From Amorphoplanes digitatis (GTDB lineage: Bacteria; Actinomycetota; Actinomycetes; Mycobacteriales; Micromonosporaceae): a stretch of DNA of 64,000 nt. A program made the translations under genes and the position numbers. The notes beneath the pieces were generated by a model. It did no database searches, was not told the origin of the DNA, and saw nothing but the letters and a program-made list of their open reading frames with translations. Where the stretch lies: assembly GCF_014205335.1 (NCBI RefSeq), contig NZ_JACHNH010000001.1:2412501-2476500 (forward strand), given 5' to 3'. Below are positions 8,291 through 17,800 of this stretch, piece by piece (positions within the stretch are counted from its first letter, which is position 1; each line of letters opens with the position of its first letter).

Positions 8291-8959
8291 GTGTCGATGG
8301 TTCCGGAGCCGGCTGATCCGGTCGTCACCCGGCTGTGCCGGCTGTGCGAACGCGCGGTCATCTCCCTGCCCGCCTCGGGCGCCGGCCTGTCCGTGGTCGC
8401 CCGGGACAACCAGTTCAGCCTGCTCGCCGCCGCGGATCCGGCCAGCGAACGCCTGGAAGAGCTGCAGCTCGTCCTCGGCGAAGGCCCATGTATCGACGCC
8501 GCGGCCGCCCGCCGGCCGGTGCTGATCGCCGACCTGGGCCTAGATGGACCCACCCGCTGGCCGGGGTACGCCGACGCGGTGCTGGCCGCCGGAATCCGCG
8601 CCATCTTCGCCTTCCCGCTACAGGTCGGTGCCGCGCGGCTGGGCGTGCTGGACTTGTTCCGGGCCGAGCCGGGCTCGCTGTCCGGCCCCGAGTTGGGCCG
8701 CGCTTTCGACCTCGCCGACGAGGCGGTCACGATCCTGCTCAATGACCAGGTGCGGGGCGGCGACGACTGGTCGAGCGGTGAGGCGACGGCCGGTCCGGTC
8801 GAATTGTTTCAGGCACAGGGCATGGTGATGATTCAGGCCGGCGGGACGCTCGCGGAAGCGATGGCACTGATCCGTGCGCACGCGTACGCGGAGAATCGTC
8901 GTCTGATCGATGTCGCTCGCGACATCATCGGGCGTGACCTGCGGTTCGACCGGGACTGA
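8291..8959 (+). CDS. GAF and ANTAR domain regulator
   Basis: This 222-residue protein has an N-terminal GAF domain (SLPASGAGLSVVARDNQFSL, LVLGEGPCIDAAAARRPVLI, GIRAIFAFPLQVGAARLGVL). A C-terminal ANTAR-like helical bundle (VELFQAQGMVMIQAGGTLAEAM onward) follows. ANTAR domains bind paired RNA hairpins and act by antitermination. The start is uncertain: a GTG at 8291 or ATG at 8297 fits the GAF boundary, while an in-frame GTG at 8216 would add 25 unlike residues. It is followed about 40 bp later by a second GAF-ANTAR gene. The ligand of the GAF domain is unknown. Confidence 0.85.
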   Translation: MSMVPEPADPVVTRLCRLCERAVISLPASGAGLSVVARDNQFSLLAAADPASERLEELQLVLGEGPCIDAAAARRPVLIADLGLDGPTRWPGYADAVLAAGIRAIFAFPLQVGAARLGVLDLFRAEPGSLSGPELGRAFDLADEAVTILLNDQVRGGDDWSSGEATAGPVELFQAQGMVMIQAGGTLAEAMALIRAHAYAENRRLIDVARDIIGRDLRFDRD

Positions 8960-9000
8960 GTGAATGGCGTGACAAGATGTCGGATGCCTGGGAGGCACCA

Positions 9001-9732
9001 ATGAGCACGGTATCCGCCGAACGGCTTTCGACGATCTTCGTCGAGGTCGCCGACACCTTGGTCGACGATTTCGACCTGCTGGACTTCCTGCACATGCTCA
9101 CGGTGCGCACCGCGGCCCTGGTCGGCGCGTCCGCGGTCGGTCTGCTGCTTGTCGATCAGCGCGGCCGATTGCAGTTCATGGCCGCCTCGGACGAGCGGGC
9201 CCGGATCCTGGAGATCTTCCAGGTTCAGGCCAGCGAGGGCCCGTGCTACGACGCGTTCCGTACCGGACAGCCGGTGCTCAACGCGGATCTCCAGGGTGCG
9301 GGGCAGCACTGGCCCGACTTCACCCGGCACGCCCTCGCCGCCGGTTTCCGCTCCGTGCACGCGTTCCCGATGCGGGTGCGCCGCGAGGTCATCGGTGCGT
9401 TGAACGTCTTCGGCAACACGGTGGGCGGCAACTTCGACGAAGCGGACGTGCAGATAGTGCAGGCCCTCACTGATGTGGCCGCGATCGGGCTGTTGCAGGA
9501 GCGGGCCATCCGGCGCGGTGAGTTGCTCACCGAGCAGTTGCAGGGCGCCCTCAACAGCCGGATCGTCATCGAGCAGGCCAAGGGGGCGATCGCGCAGGCA
9601 CACGGCATCTCCGTCGACGCGGCATTCACCGCACTGCGTGGTTACGCCCGCCGCACCAACCGCAAGCTGACCGAGGTCGCCCAGGACATGCTCGATCACC
9701 CGGACAGGCTGGCCGCCCTGACCGAGCACTGA
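9001..9732 (+). CDS. GAF and ANTAR domain regulator
   Basis: This 243-residue paralogue of the upstream gene has a clearer architecture. The GAF domain (about 20-160) contains ALVGASAVGLLLVDQRGRL, QASEGPCYDAFRTGQPVL and RSVHAFPMRVRREVIGALN. The ANTAR domain (about 180-240) has RIVIEQAKGAIAQAHGISVD and the three-helix continuation AFTALRGYARRTNRKLTEVA. The ATG at 9001 has a GGGAGGCACCA ribosome-binding site, so it is preferred over the GTG 24 bp upstream. It converges on the nitroreductase gene. The protein is predicted to bind RNA hairpins and relieve termination when its GAF domain senses a signal. Confidence 0.92.
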   Translation: MSTVSAERLSTIFVEVADTLVDDFDLLDFLHMLTVRTAALVGASAVGLLLVDQRGRLQFMAASDERARILEIFQVQASEGPCYDAFRTGQPVLNADLQGAGQHWPDFTRHALAAGFRSVHAFPMRVRREVIGALNVFGNTVGGNFDEADVQIVQALTDVAAIGLLQERAIRRGELLTEQLQGALNSRIVIEQAKGAIAQAHGISVDAAFTALRGYARRTNRKLTEVAQDMLDHPDRLAALTEH

Positions 9733-9812
9733 CCCGGCACGCCGACGCCACGGCGGACGCAGCCGAACGAGAGGCCGGACCGCGGTCGCCTGTTCGCCTC
9801 GTCGTGGATCGC

Positions 9813-10808
9813 TCAGACCCGTTCGATGATCTGGCTGGTGGGTAGCCGCGGCGTATGCGGGGGAGCACCGTCGGCAGGGTCGGGCGCGCCGAAGCGCAGC
9901 ACCAGGTGCGGGTGGCCGAGGTCGGCCAGCAGGTGCCGCAGGCACTCGCGGGTGGCGGCCACCTCGATGGTGGCGCTGAGTGGCAGGACGGAGACACCGT
10001 GTTCGGCGGCGGTGAGCCAGGCGGCGGAGAGGGCTTCGCCGGCGCGTAGCCAGCCGAGCGTGCCGTCCTCGGGTCCGTAGAGGATCCCGAACACGGCGGC
10101 CCGATCGTGGGCCTCGGAGACGGGTAGGTCGCCGCGGTGGCCGAAGTCGCGGCCGGGCACGGTCGTCCGCGGCGCCTGGTCCGGGATCGCGGAATCCGGA
10201 ATGCCGCTACCGAGTGGCCGGGTACCGCCGGTCCAGTACCCGAGTTCTGCCTGCCAGGATGCCTCGTCGACCTCGGTGCGCTGTGCGTGGTCGGCGGCGG
10301 TTGCCAGGTCGTACACCTGGTCAGGGCGCAGCAGGTGAATTCCGGCGCCGGCCGACTCGACGGCCGAGACGATGGACCGCAGCTGATCGGCGTCGACCGG
10401 CTTATGCGGGGTGGGGCGGCGGTCGGTGTGCCGCAGGCCGATGGTCCGCAGGTGGCGGATCGCCGAAGGGGTGACCGGGATCCGGTGGTCGAGGCGGAGC
10501 TGGGCGAGATGGTCCGGGCGGGTGAGGTCCGGCAGGTACGCGATGAGGGTGTGCCAGCCGGCGGCGGCGAGGCTGACGAGGGCGTGATGCAGCGCGGCGC
10601 CGCAGCTCAGGACGGCGAGGCGGGAGTCGGGGTCGGTGACCTCGAGGCCACGGCTGCGATCGAGGTACAGGTCGAGCTCGGTGCTGGTGATGCGCCAGCG
10701 CCACGGCTGGGTGTTGTGGATCGACGGGGCCTTGCCGGCGATGGTAGCGGCGTTGGACAGTGCCCTAGCCTCCGCGTCGACGGTTCGGGGTGCTGCGGCA
10801 GCGGTCAT
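9813..10808 (-). CDS. Acg-type FMN-binding nitroreductase-family protein
   Basis: This 331-residue protein resembles the Acg/Rv2032 branch of the nitroreductase family. That branch has two nitroreductase-like halves in one chain and is induced in dormancy or hypoxia in mycobacteria. Visible features are the opening [57 protein letters not shown], and the C-terminal [32 protein letters not shown]. In this branch the second half partly blocks the flavin site and some members store FMN rather than act as reductases. The ATG follows AGGAGGACGCC. A phosphoketolase remnant lies directly upstream on the same strand. Confidence 0.88.
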   Translation of the reverse strand: MTAAAAPRTVDAEARALSNAATIAGKAPSIHNTQPWRWRITSTELDLYLDRSRGLEVTDPDSRLAVLSCGAALHHALVSLAAAGWHTLIAYLPDLTRPDHLAQLRLDHRIPVTPSAIRHLRTIGLRHTDRRPTPHKPVDADQLRSIVSAVESAGAGIHLLRPDQVYDLATAADHAQRTEVDEASWQAELGYWTGGTRPLGSGIPDSAIPDQAPRTTVPGRDFGHRGDLPVSEAHDRAAVFGILYGPEDGTLGWLRAGEALSAAWLTAAEHGVSVLPLSATIEVAATRECLRHLLADLGHPHLVLRFGAPDPADGAPPHTPRLPTSQIIERV

Positions 10809-10846
10809 GATGGCGTCCTCCTGGAGCTGAGCGTGGAGCGGACCCG

Positions 10847-11078
10847 TCACGGCGTACGCGGCCAGGTCCAGTCGCGGATTTCGGGCAGGTCCTCGCCGGT
10901 ACGGCGGACGTAGGCGCGGTGTTCGTCGCGTTTTGTCGACCATCTGCTGCCGCAGGAGGGCGGCCCGCCCGCCGAGGCCGGGGATTCGGTCGATGACGTC
11001 GACGACGAGGTGGTTGGTGCGCCGGTACGTGAGCCGGTGGATCAGCCACGGGTAGCCGTGAACCGCCGCCTTTCCGAT
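10847..11078 (-). pseudogene. Phosphoketolase C-terminal remnant
   Basis: Translated pieces match the end of phosphoketolase (Xfp). [17 protein letters not shown] is followed directly by [20 protein letters not shown] and QQMVDK; then, after one extra base, [20 protein letters not shown] and WTWPRTP run to a stop. About 30 residues that normally separate RRTNH from the DVIDR segment are missing in frame, and no phosphoketolase homology is seen upstream of HGYPWL. The remnant is therefore truncated, internally deleted and frameshifted. The stop TGA lies at 10847-10849. Phosphoketolase genes often neighbour Acg-type nitroreductases in actinobacterial dormancy clusters, so this was probably once functional here. 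Confidence 0.75.
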
Positions 11079-11627
11079 CGGTGATCGCTGCGGCGGCGAA
11101 GGACATCGACGTGCCCACAACGGCCAACTGTCAGCCACCGGGGTCCAGAGCGACACCTCGACCCTACGCCTGCTCGCCGCGGCGGCGCCCGGCGATGCCG
11201 GCCACGGAAATGCGCGTACGGTGTGACCTGTCGCTCGAGACCCCGGTGGCTGTGTGCCCGCCGCCGTCGAATTGGCCCTCAGCCGGGTGCCGTTCCGAGC
11301 CGACCGATCTGTCAATCGGGGCGCCCGCACCGGCCGATGAGTGGTGTCGGTTTCTGCTTCGTCCGTGGCGGCGTTCGACGCGCCGCGGAACATGCGTCAC
11401 GACCAACTGCGAAGGAACGTGAGCGCGATGGTCAACATCGCCGACGGCCACGAAACTCCTGCCCCCACCACCCCCATTCACCGGACGGAACCGGGTGTTC
11501 CCGGCAGCGCTGACCGGTCTGCGTACCGTCGACTCCGTCGGCCGATCGCGTGAAGAACAGGGCCTGGGCCGCGTACGGTTGGCGGGTTCAGTCCAGCGCC
11601 CCGGTCGGCTACAGAAAGGCATCCGCC
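11079..11627. other. Region without a convincing gene
   Basis: This 550-bp stretch lies between the phosphoketolase remnant and the cupin gene. Frames on both strands encode only arginine- or serine-rich sequence without family resemblance. It may contain further decayed phosphoketolase-cluster DNA, but I could not align any of it. The cupin promoter presumably lies at its right-hand end. Confidence 0.45.
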
Positions 11628-11957
11628 ATGGAGCGCACCTCGTTGACAGCATTGATCCGGGAACACCTGTCGCTGGCCCGCGACGCGACCAGCGGTCGCA
11701 GTGCCCACACCGTGTACGGCGGGCATGCGCGCACGCTCCGGCAGACCCTCATCGCGTTGACCAACGGCCAAAGACTCGACGACCACGAGAACCCGGGCGA
11801 GGCGACTCTGCACGTACTGTATGGCCGGGTCCGCCTCACCGCCGGCGACACCGCGGCGGAAGGCGAGACCGGCGACCTTCTGATCATCCCGGACGCCCGG
11901 CACGCACTCGAAGCGCTCGAGGACAGTGCCGTCCTGCTCACAGTGGCCAAGCAGTGA
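11628..11957 (+). CDS. Cupin-domain small protein
   Basis: This 109-residue protein has one cupin beta-barrel. LIALTNGQRLDDHENPGEATLHVLYGRVRL covers cupin motif 1, with H in the DHENPGEA metal-site region. GETGDLLIIPDARHALEALEDSAVLLTV is motif 2, with a conserved P-x5-H. The ATG follows AGAAAGGCATCCGCC. The first 35 residues (TSLTALIREHLSLARDATSGRSAHTVYGG) form a helix and linker also seen in small stress-island cupins of this group. No enzymatic role can be assigned. It stands alone between two gene-poor stretches. Confidence 0.75.
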   Translation: MERTSLTALIREHLSLARDATSGRSAHTVYGGHARTLRQTLIALTNGQRLDDHENPGEATLHVLYGRVRLTAGDTAAEGETGDLLIIPDARHALEALEDSAVLLTVAKQ

Positions 11958-12367
11958 CCTACCAGCTCGCCCGTCGCGAACAGTGCCCGCTCGAAGCGAG
12001 CTGATCGACGGGCCGCGGCGACCGGCGGTGATTCTGAGCCGACGGAGGTGTTTCCCTCAGATCTTGGCGCCTGCGGCCGATGTGGATAGTGAACGAGCCC
12101 TCATCAAAGGGGGTCAGCAAGCGAGTGGGACGGGGTGGTCGATGGATGACCGCGGTGAATTCAGGCCGGGCCCGCCCCTGTACGGATGCGGCACCTGCAC
12201 GTTCGCAGGCGTAATCCGTCTCCTCGAGGGGCGGGCCTCGGTGCGTTAGCGCCGGCACAACGTGCAATGGCCGACTCTCCCTGAACGCCAGGATCTCGCG
12301 GCCAACTGCACGGCCGCCGGCAGGAACACCCGCGAGGCGTTGCGCAGGTCCTCGTCCAGATCACCGA
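11958..12367. other. Region without a convincing gene
   Basis: About 410 bp lie between the cupin and DUF5994 genes. On the minus strand, 12246-12372 can encode a short frame beginning at a TTG (LIGDLDEDLRNASRVFLP and on, about 41 residues). It has helical character but no good ribosome-binding site, and it could be a displaced tail of the DUF5994 gene. Otherwise nothing is recognisable. Confidence 0.4.
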
Positions 12368-12937
12368 TCAACCCCGGCTGGCTTGAGCACCCCTGTGCTC
12401 TGCCGGGGCTGGGGCGGGACCCGTCCGACCGCCGTCGGTTTCCCAAGCGTCCTCGGGCGCGTTGTCGACCGCTGCTCGGAGGGCCGGTGTGCCGACCGCG
12501 AGGAGGATGTCCTGGGCGTGGACGAGGTTGGTGGTGGTGGCAGCCATTGTCATCGCCGCTGCGGCGGTGTCGCTGCCGGTGCCGGGTGCGACGACGAGCA
12601 GATCGACGCGCTCGTTGTCGGCGCAGATCGCGGTCAGCAGGCAGAGCGGCTGGCTGGTGAAGTAGCCCAGCCGTAGAACCCTGCCGTTCACGGTGAGACG
12701 GCTGGGGTGGCTGTCCCAGCCCGCTGCCGTCAGTACGAGCCGGATGACCGGGCCGCGTAGCTTGTCGATGGCCAGGACCAGGCCGGGCAGTTCTGCGGCG
12801 GGATCGGTGCCGCGCGGCCACCAGGCGCCGTCGAGCAGGGCGCGTCGGGAGCCGGTGGGTTCCAGGCGCAGCCGCGGGACGGACGGTGGCGCCGCCGAGG
12901 CGATGGTCATGTGTGTGGTGCCGGTCGCGGCTTTCAT
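12368..12937 (-). CDS. DUF5994 family protein
   Basis: This 189-residue protein has a core matching the actinobacterial DUF5994 family. Visible segments are RALLDGAWWPRGTDPAAELP, GLVLAIDKLRGPVIRLVLTA, GWDSHPSRLTVNGRVLRLGY and CADNERVDLLVVAPGTGSD. The family has no established biochemical role and is often multicopy beside GAF-ANTAR, STAS and stress genes, as here. The ATG is preceded by AAGGAGCCGACA. The last 30 residues (PAPAPAEHRGAQASRG) look atypical and a helical frame continues in another register just downstream. A small frameshift near the 3' end is therefore possible. Confidence 0.82.
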   Translation of the reverse strand: MKAATGTTHMTIASAAPPSVPRLRLEPTGSRRALLDGAWWPRGTDPAAELPGLVLAIDKLRGPVIRLVLTAAGWDSHPSRLTVNGRVLRLGYFTSQPLCLLTAICADNERVDLLVVAPGTGSDTAAAAMTMAATTTNLVHAQDILLAVGTPALRAAVDNAPEDAWETDGGRTGPAPAPAEHRGAQASRG

Positions 12938-13101
12938 TGTCGGCTCCTTCCACCGCTGCCGATGTCAACGGCATCGAAACCGGCAGCGGGCTGGTGCGTG
13001 TGGTGCCGGAACCAGTGCCGGACCTGAGATGTCGAGTCCAGGGTGCCGGTTCCGGAACGTGTAGGCCCGCGACATCGACGCGGAGCCGCGGAGGCGCGGG
13101 T

Positions 13102-13443
13102 CTAGCGCTGGTGGGACAGGCGGCGGCGTAGCTGGGCGATGCGGACCGTGCCGACCGCCATGATCAGGATCGCGGTGCCGACAGCGGCGATAAGAAGCGC
13201 CAGGGCCAGCGGCAGGCTGCCCTCCATGCCCAGGAAGTTGACCTGCACGTTGCCGGTGTTCTGCCCGATGAAGATGATCAGTACCACGGAAAGCAATGCG
13301 GCGGCACAGATGCCGAACCACGCCGAGCCGGCGCGAGTGCGGGGAACCTGACCCGTCGGCGAGCCGGTCGAAGCCTGCGACGTCGAGGCTGAAGCCGTGG
13401 GGTCAACAGGCGCGGTGGGAGTGCGAATCTGGTCGTCGGACAT
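13102..13443 (-). CDS. LapA-like (DUF1049) membrane protein
   Basis: This 113-residue protein has a Pro/Ser/Thr-rich cytoplasmic N-terminus (about 1-40). Two transmembrane helices follow, roughly 44-61 (FGICAAALLSVVLIIFIGQN) and 77-98 (LPLALALLIAAVGTAILIMA). They flank the family loop QNTGNVQVNFLGMEGSLPL, and the C-terminus is basic (RIAQLRRRLSHQ). The pattern fits the lipopolysaccharide-assembly-A (LapA/DUF1049) domain. In Gram-positive actinomycetes the role is unknown and may relate to envelope stress. Start and stop are clean; no partner gene is adjacent. Confidence 0.85.
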   Translation of the reverse strand: MSDDQIRTPTAPVDPTASASTSQASTGSPTGQVPRTRAGSAWFGICAAALLSVVLIIFIGQNTGNVQVNFLGMEGSLPLALALLIAAVGTAILIMAVGTVRIAQLRRRLSHQR

Positions 13444-13779
13444 GACATCCCCTGGAGTGGGCCGGTGTGGCGGGCACCTCAGAGATGTCGTCGATTCCGG
13501 GATGCCTCAATCGTACGCCTGTTCGGCCGGGAAAGCGTGCCGTGCCGGCTGCGGATGGTGCGCTCATCGTGGGCGACGCGGTCGTCGCCGCACGTACGAG
13601 CCAGCCGCCGCAGATCCGACGGTCGCTGACCTGGGCGCCTCCGAGGTAGGGCTCCGCCCCTGGACCTGAGCGTCCTGGGTGTCCCAACCCGGGTACGGAT
13701 CTTGCAGGAGTGTGGAGACCGCACGCAGCGTGCCCTCCGAGCGGCTGGCCCTCAGACCACCGGCGGCCGGTGCCGGTGG
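13444..13779. other. Gene-free gap
   Basis: About 335 bp lie between the LapA-like gene, which reads leftward from 13443, and the coiled-coil gene, which ends leftward at 13780. A small plus-strand frame at 13467-13649 is open but has no supporting features. The right part would hold the terminator of the coiled-coil gene; no strong hairpin was picked out. Confidence 0.45.
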
Positions 13780-14718
13780 TCAGGTCGTCATGAGGTGATG
13801 ACGTTCGCTTTGCAGCGCGCTCCAGCGGGTGCGGACCGCCTCGGCGCGCAGGGCGACGTCCCGGCGTACCCCGGCGACCAGCTGGAGCGACGCGTCCGCG
13901 TCGCGGCTCGCCCGGGTGAGCTGCTCGCGGATGAGCATGTTGGAGAAGAACACCGCTTGCAGGCCGTCCGGTCGCGCGATCGCGCGCGGGACGTTGCCGA
14001 GCGGCTGCGCCAGACCCACGTCGGTCAGCTCGATGTGCAGCATGGCCAGGCAGCGGTCGGCGTTCGAAGCCGCCCAGCCCACGCCGTCGAGCCAGCTTGG
14101 CCGGGCCACGGACAGCGCCCCGCCGAGCAGGTTGTCGGTCGTCTGGCGGCTGGACGCCAGACCGAGCTGACGTCGCAGCTCGCCCAGGGCGCCGAGCGCG
14201 GCATCGGCCGCCATGCCCGCCTCGTGGAGTTCGCGCAGCTCCGCCTCGGCCCGGCCGCGTTCCTCGGCCAGCGCCAGCAGGCGGGCGACCTGGGGACCGC
14301 CGTTGCCGAGCAGGTGGCGCTCCTTGTCGTCGATGGCCGCGGCGAACCGGGCCGGCACATCGGCCAGGGCGGTCAGCCGAGCCTCGACCGCCTCGCGTTC
14401 CGCCTGGATCGCGGCCAGCCGGCTCTCCCCCTCGGCGACCCGGTAGCGGGCCGCGTCCGCCTCCGCCTGCTCGCGGGACATCTCCTCGGCGTACGCGCCG
14501 CGCAGTGCGGCCAGGACCCGGGACAGCGAAACGCTCTCCAGCCGCTCGACGTCGCGGAGCTCGCCGGCCCAGCTCTGCCGCAGCTCGGCCACGGCGGCCG
14601 CGAGCTCGGCGTGCCGCCGGTCCAGCTCGGCGTGCCGGCCCCTGAGCGACTCGGCCTCCCGGAGCAGCCCGGCAAGCTCGACGAGGCGCGATTCGATGTT
14701 CTCGATCATGCCAATCAT
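13780..14718 (-). CDS. Coiled-coil protein of unknown function
   Basis: This 312-residue soluble protein is dominated by heptad-rich helix from about residue 5 to 180, for example ESRLVELAGLLREAESLRGR and REQAEADAARYRVAEGESRL. A less charged region (WLDGVGWAASNADRCLAMLH) and a final helical segment (RRDVALRAEAVRTRWSALQS) follow. No signal peptide or transmembrane helix is present. ATGs at 14718 and 14709 are both possible starts. It diverges from the 1223-residue helical protein across about 100 bp that must contain both promoters, suggesting a linked function. I do not recognise the family. Confidence 0.75.
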   Translation of the reverse strand: MIGMIENIESRLVELAGLLREAESLRGRHAELDRRHAELAAAVAELRQSWAGELRDVERLESVSLSRVLAALRGAYAEEMSREQAEADAARYRVAEGESRLAAIQAEREAVEARLTALADVPARFAAAIDDKERHLLGNGGPQVARLLALAEERGRAEAELRELHEAGMAADAALGALGELRRQLGLASSRQTTDNLLGGALSVARPSWLDGVGWAASNADRCLAMLHIELTDVGLAQPLGNVPRAIARPDGLQAVFFSNMLIREQLTRASRDADASLQLVAGVRRDVALRAEAVRTRWSALQSERHHLMTT

Positions 14719-14821
14719 CTGAGCAGGTCAGGGCAAGTAGACGTGCAGCGGGACGGCGCAGCGGAGGATTACTCGGTTGCGTTGCGGGTCCTGCGGGTGT
14801 CTCGTGATGCGGGGGTGCCCG

Positions 14822-17800
14822 ATGGTCGAGGCAGACACGGAGCTCGTCACGTACGACCGCGGTCCGCTCGCCGCCCGGATGGGTGCCCGCGCGCTCGCCT
14901 CCGCCGAGGGACAGTTCGACCTGCGCCGCGGCGTGCGCGCCGAGGCCAAGGCCGAGATATCGACGAGCCTGGACGCGACCCTCGGCGCGACACCGGGGTT
15001 CACCGCTTCGCTGCACGCCCAGCTCGCCGCGGCGGGTCGAGCGGCCTTCGCGGCGCAGTTGGACGTCTACGGGCTGTTCGCCGAGGTCGCCCTGGTCGCC
15101 GAGGCGCGGGCGCGGATCCGTGGCGACATCGGGTTGGACGGCGCCGCGCTCATGGCGGCGATGGCGGTGCAACTTCCGCCGGCTCTGTTCCGGCCGGCCT
15201 CGGTGATCCTGCGCAAGGCGGAGATCCATGCCGGCGTCAGCGCCGAGGCGTACTTCGCCGTCAAGGCGCAGGCCCGGCTGATGGCCGCCGGCAGCGTCCT
15301 GCCCACCAGCAGGAACAATCACCGGTCGGGGTACGCCGTCGAGTTCCAGTACGGCTATGCCTGGGTCTTCGGCGCGGGCGTCGTCGGCAACGTCGACATC
15401 GAGTTCCCGGACGCCGGCGACGTGTTGGACGCGCTGGTGCGCGAGGTTCTGGCACAGGTCGCCGAGCTGATCCCGGCACACCAGCGAACCATCACCACCC
15501 TGCTGGACATCGTCCTCCCGCTGGCGGCGTCCGCGGCGGTGGCGCTCGGTGCGCAGCTCGGCGTACCGAAGGACACGACGGACGCCGCCGCGGCCGGCGA
15601 CGAACTCGACGGTCTGATCCCCGCGTTTCTGGCGCAACTGCGTGGCAGCGGTCTCGACCTGGTCATGTCCACGGTGGTGACCGCCGCCCTGGGGCAGGCC
15701 GCGACCGCGATCCTCGCGGCGGTCGATCGGCCGCTGTCGCCGGCGGCGCACGCAACCGCGTCCCGGGTGCTGGGTGAGGCTCGGACGATCCTGGCGGGCT
15801 TCACCGGCGCTGCCGTCCCGCTCGACGTGTTGCCGGTCTTCATCGACCTGTGTGGCTCGCTGGGTGAGCTGAGCGACGGTTCCGCCGGCGATCCGTTGAC
15901 GCCGGTGCTGGATGCCGTGACGTTGGCCGCCGCCGGCGCCGCCATCCTGCTGTCGGTGCTGGGAGGTGGCCCGGTGGGCGACTTCCCGGCGCCGCTGAGC
16001 CGGCACGTGCATCGGCTGCTGCGCCAGGTGCCGGCGGATGACACCGCGCCGGCACCGGCGGAGCTCGTCGAGTACATCACCGCCGGCCTCGGTGGGCTGG
16101 ATGCGGAGGTTCGGGGCCGGCTCGGTGTGCTCGCGGCCGCCCTGAGCACCGATACCGAGGCGCTGGTGGGTTGGCTGTGGGACATCGGCGCGGCGACGCA
16201 GGACGCCGACGCCGCGCGCCGGCTCGCCCAGGACGTGCTCGCCGGCCTGGTGGCGGCGCTCGACGCGCAGGTGGGGCCGTGGGTCGACAGCCTCCCGCCG
16301 GGCGAGTTGCGCGACGTGGCGACCTTCATCCGGCCGCTGCTGGAGGTCGCCGCGCTGGCGCTGCCGGCCCTCGTCGCCGGCGACCTCACCGCCGCCGACG
16401 CGCAACGGCTACGGGATCAACTCGATGTGCTGCTGACCCAGCTCTTCGGGCCGCTCGTCATCCGGGTGTCCGACAGCGTGCTCAGGCCGTACTTCCGGCA
16501 GGGCGCCGTTCAGCTCCGCGCACTCGCCGATGCGGTCGATCGCGCCGACCCGGCGTACGCGGATTTCTTCGCCGTGGCCAACCGCTTCGGTCTCATTTTC
16601 CGGATCAACGAGACCATCGTCAGTGCGGCATTGCGCGAAACCGCCGAGATCGTCTCGATCGTGGAATCGGTCGGCTTCGACAGCGCCCTCAAGCTGATGA
16701 ACGCGTTCGTCCTGCTGCCCGAGCCGGCGCTCGAGCGGCGCGCCGAGTTGGCGCGGCTCGTCGGCGGCGACGCGGCCCGGGTCGGCGATGCGGAACTGCG
16801 CGCCGGACTGCTCGAGGCCATGTTCGTGGACAGCCACGAACTCGCACTTCGGATGATCCCGCCGTCGCTGCGGATGAGTGCGCTGATCGCCGCGGAGCAG
16901 GGCCCGCTGCCGCTCGTCACCCTGTTCAACGACGCCAAGGCCGTCGGTGCCGCGATGGCCAGGACGGCCGACGACCTGGAGCAGGCGGGTACGGACGCGG
17001 TGAACCTGATCGCGGACCTGCTCGAACGCGGTCGCGTATCGGCCGAAGAGCTGCTGGCGTTCGGCGAGGACCTCAAGGCGTTGGTGCACGACCTGGCCGA
17101 CGTCGTGCACTCGGTGCTCGGCGTCGTCAAGGATCTGCTGTGGCCGGTGTGGGTGGTGAGCACCGGCGGCTGGGGGCTGGCGTTTCCCGAGCTGTACGAC
17201 CAGTTCTTCGACGGCGCCGACTGGATCGTCGACCTCATCCAGGGCGCACTCGACGATGTCGCCGATGCGTTGGTGACCAGCGCGATCGTCGTCGCACAGG
17301 ACCTCGGGATCCTGGACACCGGCAGCGGTGGTGACCTCGGCCAGTTGGGGCAGTTCGTCCGGCAGCGTGCGCTGGGCGACCCGGATCAGGCCGGAGTGAC
17401 GATTCAGCTCGGACCCGGCAGCGCCACGATGAGCCACGCCGAGCTGTCCACCGAGGTGGCGAATGCCGCGCTGGGCAGGGCCGATGTCCAGGACACGATC
17501 CGGCAGATTCACTACCGCGCTGTCGAGCAGGCCGCGTTGAGCAAGCGGGTGGCCGCGCTGCAATCCGGCAGCGCGGCGATCAGGCAACAGGTCACCGACC
17601 TTCGTCGTTCTCTTGCCGCGCGGCAGCGCCCGACCGGCGCGCCGCTGCGCGTCACGATCGACGGAGTGGCCGACGGCGATGTCATCGCCACCGGTCACAC
17701 CGTCGACATCGTCCTCACCGGAGCGAACCGCGAGTTCGTGACCAATGCGAGCACACAGGTCCGGCTGGAGGTCGGCGGCTGGCCGATCCACCTCGATGAG

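Noticed and set aside
7297..8742. 481-codon minus-strand frame
   Set aside because: It is antisense to the STAS and first GAF-ANTAR genes, with Ser/Arg-rich composition and no recognisable family.
13403..16405. 1000-codon open frame on the minus strand
   Set aside because: It crosses the coiled-coil gene and is antisense to the giant helical gene. The product is Arg/Gln/Gly-rich without domains, a typical high-GC shadow frame.
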